Source: Chamaecrista fasciculata (Eukaryota > Streptophyta > Magnoliopsida > Fabales > Fabaceae). Taken from it: 64,000 nt of DNA. Of the stretch, positions 58,696 to 64,000 are shown piece by piece. The notes under the pieces are model-generated. The model worked only from the letters and a program-made list of their open reading frames with translations. It did no database searches and was not told the DNA's origin. Position 1 is the stretch's first letter, and each line of letters begins with the position of its first letter. The stretch spans positions 49,631-113,630 of the forward strand of contig QANZ01047295.1 of assembly GCA_003254925.1 (NCBI GenBank), in the 5' to 3' direction. Position numbers and translations under genes: made by a program.

Positions 58696-59275
58696 GGCCA
58701 AAGTCCTATTTTGGTCCCTCATGTTTCCTCAAAGTTTTGTTTTGGTCCCTCAAGTTTTTTTCGCTCTGTTTTTGTCCTTCAAGTTTTTAAAAAATTCCAC
58801 CGTTAGTCCCCAATTCTTTTCCATCCACTTTTTCTCTTTTAAAAAAAGGAAAAAACTAACTTTTATCTCCCAATAATTTTATTTTTTACAAAAGGGAAGG
58901 ACATTAATGTAAAAGAGCAAAATTGTTGAGAGATGAAAATTAGTTTTTTCCTTTTTTTAACAAAATAAGTGGATGGAAAAGAGTCAGGGACTAACGGTAG
59001 AAGTTGTTAAATGCTAATGCTATGTATATGTATATATTGATTTTTTTTCTCTAATTACAAATAAATAAAAATATCACAGCGTAAAACTTTTTGGAAACTT
59101 GAGGGATCAAACCAAACTTTGAGTAAACATGAGGGACCAAAATGGAACAAAAATAACTTGAGGGACCAAAATGGAACCTTGAGAAAATATGAGGAACCAA
59201 AACGGAACCAAAAAAACTTGAAGGACCAAAACAGAACTTTGAGCATACATGAGGGATCAAAATAAGACTTTGGCC
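58696..59275. mobile_element. Inverted-repeat element FB10
   Basis: The left end GGCCAAAGTCCTATTTTGG + TCCC is mirrored by 'gggatcaaaataagactttg' + GCC. Inner arms mirror through 'cgttagtcccc...ttttcc' and 'ggaaaagagtcagggactaacgg' around an axis near 58900. The right part has extra direct copies of 'gagggaccaaaatggaac'. It is non-coding. Confidence 0.78.
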
Positions 59276-61700
59276 TCTAAAGAAAGAAGGTAAACTTACC
59301 TACCTTGATTCTCTACAGTATAGTTCTAATATTTTTATTATCAGATTCTCTAATCACAAAATATTAATTATTGGGATAATTTTTACAATTCAACATTTTA
59401 TGATAATAAGAGACTTTTAAAAATTTAATCTACATTCATTTTATTAAAATCGTTGATAACAAAATATAAAATATTGCATCTACATTGTCTTTTTTGGTCA
59501 AGTCAAAGGGGTTAAAGAAAGCCTACAGAAAAATAAGGATCTGCAAACTTGTCGTTTAATATTTACTAATTTATCAGTTTAAGTAGGTTTGAGGATCAAT
59601 TTAGATTGGTATAAGTTGGTTTATTAGTGCAATTTTTTAATCTGTATGGTTAGAAATTTTATTTAATTGATTCAGTCTTTTCTTAATCAAATAAGACTAA
59701 TTGAAGTTGGATGAATGATTTGGATTGAATCGAAGCTGATTTTATTAATAAATTACTGAAATTTTTTAAATTAGTATCAAATTATTTTTATTCACAACCA
59801 TAAAAGTTAATATCTTCAATAATTATCAAATTAAAATATGAATAGTTAATAGTAACAATATAGAAGATATATAAAATTTGATTTTCTTATTTTTATTAAA
59901 TACTTGTATATCACTCAGATTTATCCAACAATTAAATCAGTTAATTGTTATTAATCAAACTACTATCCAATTTAATTGTTGGAGCAGTTTGATCAGACCA
60001 ATTAAAATAAAATTAGATGAAATTCTCTTATAACTCACCCTTACAAATAAATTATTTAATTACACACACACATCTATATATATGTATATTAAGATTTGAT
60101 AATTAACCAGACATAATATATTAATATGAATCCATCAACATCGATGAAGGAGAAATAACAATACTTCAATTAATTTTGTTGGTATGTTATAAATTGCATC
60201 ACATGCATGCATGCATTGTTTTAGAGTGGAAGGAAACTTGAGCTATGAAAAAAAGGTGAGAGATATGGTTGTAGTAGAGACTAGAGAGAGTGAAGTTGGT
60301 GTTTTATATACCTAATAATATAATTGATATGGATAGAGGTCTTCAATAGGGAAAAAAAAAAAAAGCATTCATATTCATATATACTAATATACTTATATAC
60401 CATAATTGTCCTAAAAACAATTTTATGAGCAAAGAGGAAATTAAAGAAATCCGATAATGACTTTTATATCTAAGGATCTTCGTTAGGAGATTTGAGTAAT
60501 TTTGAACAATTTTTTAATTAAAAGTTTCATATTAATTGAAAGTAATTAAATTAAGTTATTGAGATTTTTTAAGAGAAGGGTACTATTTTGTTTAACTTTT
60601 ATTTATAATCCTTTTTTTTCTGTAATATCGTTTCTTATGTTACCTTTCTTTGGTTATTTTGATGTAGTTTGGTAGGTACATTTATTTTAGCTAATACAAA
60701 TAGATATATATTATATCTAATTCTCTGGCCATAGTAGTTGGTGTAGGAGTATGTCTAGTTTGGATTTGGTTGTTAAAGTTAGTTTGGTTTGTGTGGTTTG
60801 AAAAGTACAAGAATAACCTTACGTATATACTTAATTTCTTTCTCAAATGATTTTTTGGTTTATCACAATATAGGTTGATTCAGTGGCTAACAAGAGGGAC
60901 ATCCAAGAAAATACAAGTAATATGAAAAGAGTACCGAAGAAAGGAAAGTGTTTTTGTAATTAAATATATGCTACTATTTTTTTGAACAATCAAGTGATAT
61001 CCATAATCGATAGCAATAATTAATTTTCTCCCCACACTTCAAATGTGTGAGTTAGTCTAAAGATTTAAAGTTGATCCATAACTAAATTTCATAATCAAAT
61101 TCTTGACATTTGATTAAAGATGGAGAAGTTCTCTACCAGTTAAGTAAACCTACTTTGATTAGCAAGTCTCATATATTGAGGAGTTTTCTTTTCTCCGATT
61201 TTTTTTTTCTTACCAAAGTACCATTTTCAAAAATATATTTCTCCAAAAGAAATGTGGGACAATAAATGTAAACATTCTGTCCAACAAAAACTTATATTAA
61301 AGTTCACTACTTAATATACTTTTTTTTAAGAAAAAAGGACTAAAATCCCATTTTCGATCTCATTTTTTTTTTAAAGTTGGTCTCTCTTAACCTTATTAAC
61401 TGAGACATATAGTAAGAAACACATTTATATGAGTTTCATACAAGATAATCGGCTGGTCTAACAATTTCTATTGGAACAGATTGTTGTGAACAACAAACGC
61501 ATCAGGGAATATAATCAATCAAACTGTCTATACAAAATGATGATATTAACGTTATTAACATTGATGTTATCCAGCTTTCTGTGGAACACATATCCACTTG
61601 CAGTATAACTTCACATCAAATTCACATATAGTTTACATATCTCATATCTATGCCCTTTAGATAAATTAAAGCCTCATGATACTTACACAACTTCCTTTCT
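59276..61700. other. AT-rich intergenic stretch
   Basis: No gene, RNA or bounded repeat recognised. The end nearest 61700-61898 probably contains the 3' UTR of the AMSH gene. Confidence 0.45.
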
Positions 61701-61898
61701 TGTAGTTTTCACAGGTATCATACAAAATCTGGGATTAGGAATTGGTATTCTCTCACAGTTCTAATCATCAATAGAATCTCACTCAAACTGGTGAGAATAT
61801 CGACAATGTGATCGGGTAAGAGTATCGTGTAGAGCAATGTAGTCATTATATCAATGAAGGCTTGTTCCTGCAGAAAGCTCATTCACACTCCTGAGAAA

Positions 61899-63704
61899 TC
61901 ATTTCTTCCGAAGGTCAATGACGTCAAACTTCATATTAGGGTTCATGTAGACATGAGAGCAGTGCTCATATATCGGGCTTCCATCTGAAGGTTCCTCGTG
62001 GGGATGAAATCCACGTTGCTGACAGTTGCGGATTACAGACACACCGCTCGGGTCTGAGAGATGAAATATACCATGTGGACTGCAGAGCAATTGTGATTAA
62101 AAATTGGCATGAGTAATAACAAGTGACAGAAAGTAGTTCAAAAACAGATGCTCAAGTCCATAATGGCCAAACATAAGACTAAAAATACACATATCAGTAA
62201 AGCGGGTAGCAATCACATCTTGGCAACAGCATTCACATTACAAGACTCCTAGTTGGGGGAAAAAACAACCTTTGGCAAACCAACTTCTAAGTGGGTAATA
62301 TAAATTCATACATTCTACAATTATATAATGTTAAACATGTAATTTGTTAAAGGCTATTGCTTTTAATAATTGATCCCAAATCACAATAGAAAACAAAAGA
62401 GGGTGGGGTTTAGTTATGGTGGCCAGAGTTTCAGAACTTGAATAGAAGGTCCTTTTTTATTTTATTTTTTTGAAGGGGTGTTCTAGTAAAGAGATGCTTT
62501 TAAATACATCTCCTAAAATTTTTAATTCCTTTAACCGTGAAGCTGCCCAACGGTTTCATCTAAATAACCCTTCCAATTTAAGATAGTATGTGCATTATTC
62601 ATAAGGCATCAAAAACATTAAATTAAAGTATAACGAGAGAAGTATAACATAAGGAGGTTAATAAAGTATAAAAAGCAGCGCAGTCGTGGTTAGTGAAGCT
62701 CTGTAGCATGTTAAAACTCAAATAAAACAGAATCATGATGAAAAGGAAGATCTTAGCCATTAAAAGTGATAAAAAGGGAAATGTAGCTATGTTGAGAGAG
62801 AGAAACCAAAAAGGAAAACAAGAAAAATGTACCTTTCTCTGTCTGTAGGGGCCATGACAATGGCAATTGCCTCAGGTAACATGATCTATAATATAGATGA
62901 AACCAAAGATATATAGTCAGACATAAATCTCTATCATGTTTATTAATAGATTTTGGTGTATAATTTAATTTTTTTACTTCAAAGGTTTTACCTGGTATGA
63001 GTAATGTGTATGGAGATCTACAGATGACATGAAACAAGTCTGTGAAGGGTGTGTCTGAAAATCAAAACGGAAATCAGGTCAAGATACAGCAGATAGATAA
63101 TTCAATCTTTAGTAAAATGGATGAAAGTATGAAACAATGGGGCTAGAAAGACAAGTGAAAAAAGATGCAAGTATCAATAGGATTAGGTTGTTTGAGTGGC
63201 CGAAAAATTACTTTTCTACCACAAAATTAACAATCAGGCTATTATCAAAAGTATGTTTGGAGCCTCCAAAATTTACATTTGAAAGGTAACCCAAACATGC
63301 AATAAGTATGTTTGCAACAAAACCTTGTTGCCATTTTTTTTCAGGCTGTCAGCTTGTTAAGGATATATATGGAAGTCACCAGTAGTCAAATTCACACAAA
63401 GCCAAGCAGAAATGGTCATCGCTTAGATGGTTATAAAAGACCTCTGAGACAGAATGGAACATAAAGGAAGAGAAAGAGGAGATTTTGGAGAACAATAATA
63501 TGCTTTTTCTGCTTTGTTCAAAGAACAAAAGTAATAACTGAGTCAATTCAAAGTCTACACAGGGATTACAAGTAGATGCCAGCACAGAAGGGGAATATTA
63601 TTATTCACAACTATTAATAGAGTACTTACATGAATCCAGCCAAGAGGAAAAAGTGATAAGCTGTCTTGAACTTCAAAAATCTCTTCTTCATTTAGTGTTT
63701 GGCA
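61899..63704 (-). CDS. AMSH-type ubiquitin thioesterase, C-terminal JAMM exons (5' part outside window)
   Basis: Exons on the minus strand 63704-63630, 63054-62992, 62885-62833 and 62079-61899; GT-AG borders; phases fit; 123 residues to the stop. The segment CQTLNEEEIFEVQDSLSLFP + LGWIH, then THPSQTCFMSSVDLHTHYSY, then Q-IMLPEAIAIVMAPTDRE and the tail GIFHLSDPSGVSVIRNCQQR ... MNPNMKFDVIDLR form the C-terminal part of an MPN+/JAMM domain. HTHP...SSVD supplies the zinc ligands (H-x-H-x10-D, as H-T-H and the Asp after SSV). The family removes K63-linked ubiquitin from membrane cargo in the ESCRT/endosomal pathway; AMSH1/AMSH3 are the closest plant forms. The catalytic Glu and the N-terminal MIT-like region would be in exons to the right of 64000. 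No lesions. Confidence 0.92.
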
Positions 63705-64000
63705 CTACACAATAAAAGCAATTAAATGCATTAAAATTAACAAAAAACAGAAAAGAGACAAATGTGGAAATCACGAGATTTAAAGCAAGAATTATTTATA
63801 TCAGATTGCAACCCTTCCAATCTCCTCCTTTTAATGAAAAACTACTCAATAATCCGTTACTTGTCGTTATAACATATGGTATGCAAAAATTCATTTATAA
63901 TAATGGGAATCTCAAATGATAATAAATCAGTAAATAACCAATTTCTTGATATTGAGATCAATGATTTTCTCATATGATCTAGAATACCAATGGACGCTGA
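63705..64000 (-). other. Probable intron of the AMSH gene
   Basis: Begins at the acceptor (TGTAG, 63706-63705) of the first visible AMSH exon and runs to the window edge without a recognised exon. Confidence 0.55.

Noticed and set aside
1..64000. CRISPR arrays, operons or bacterial defence systems
   Set aside because: Spliced plant genes and plant transposons throughout; no regularly spaced identical repeats with unique spacers.

Overview
The window looks like a gene-poor, AT-rich, transposon-dense piece of a eudicot nuclear genome. Evidence for this: GT-AG introns; plant-type gene families (R2R3-MYB, QALGGH zinc finger, DUF4378 protein, organellar-type ThrRS, AMSH); plant non-LTR, hAT, CACTA, TRIM, SINE and MITE elements; TTTAGGG-like telomere-type repeats. 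The species cannot be named from the sequence. There is one 685-base assembly gap (24165-24849) and a single N at 57817.

Host genes. (1) The last five exons of an organellar-type threonyl-tRNA synthetase (minus, 11484-14598); no N-terminal exons were recognised upstream. (2) A single-exon C2H2 zinc-finger repressor-type factor with QALGGH and a C-terminal EAR motif (plus, 37954-38586). (3) A complete five-coding-exon DUF3741/DUF4378 (TRM-like) gene (plus, 48939-52582). (4) A complete three-exon R2R3-MYB resembling the flavonol-regulating subgroup 7 (minus, 53572-55487). (5) The 3' end of an AMSH-type JAMM deubiquitinase (minus, 61899-63704), which continues beyond the right edge. Broken genes or fragments: a B3-domain gene split by a LINE, one receptor-like-kinase exon, a promoter plus N-terminal segment cut off at a repeat junction (58036-58233), and several unassigned pieces.

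Layout. 1-3.6 kb holds two inverted-repeat (foldback) elements and a possible first exon of a gene off the left edge. 3.64-9.78 kb is a nearly intact LINE bounded by a 14-bp target duplication, with one frameshift. 9.8-18.8 kb has the ThrRS gene (with a TRIM in an intron), a CACTA terminus with captured-looking exons, and the B3/LINE nest. 18.9-22 kb is repeat-rich: a GGT array, telomere-like repeats and foldback elements. 22-27.4 kb is an Ac-like hAT element with a decayed transposase, interrupted by an LTR with a 5-bp target duplication. 27.4-37.5 kb is AT-rich and contains a Harbinger-like element, a second TRIM and a foldback element carrying a gene-like insert. 38-47.5 kb has the zinc-finger gene, two more Harbinger-like elements, a hAT MITE with a perfect 8-bp target duplication, a tRNA-type SINE and a hAT remnant. 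48-64 kb is the most gene-rich part.

The host genes show no common pathway. The unifying theme is repeated nested transposition. At least eight inverted-repeat elements of similar make-up lie between and inside other features, and three long Harbinger-like elements share a subterminal module although their terminal motifs differ.
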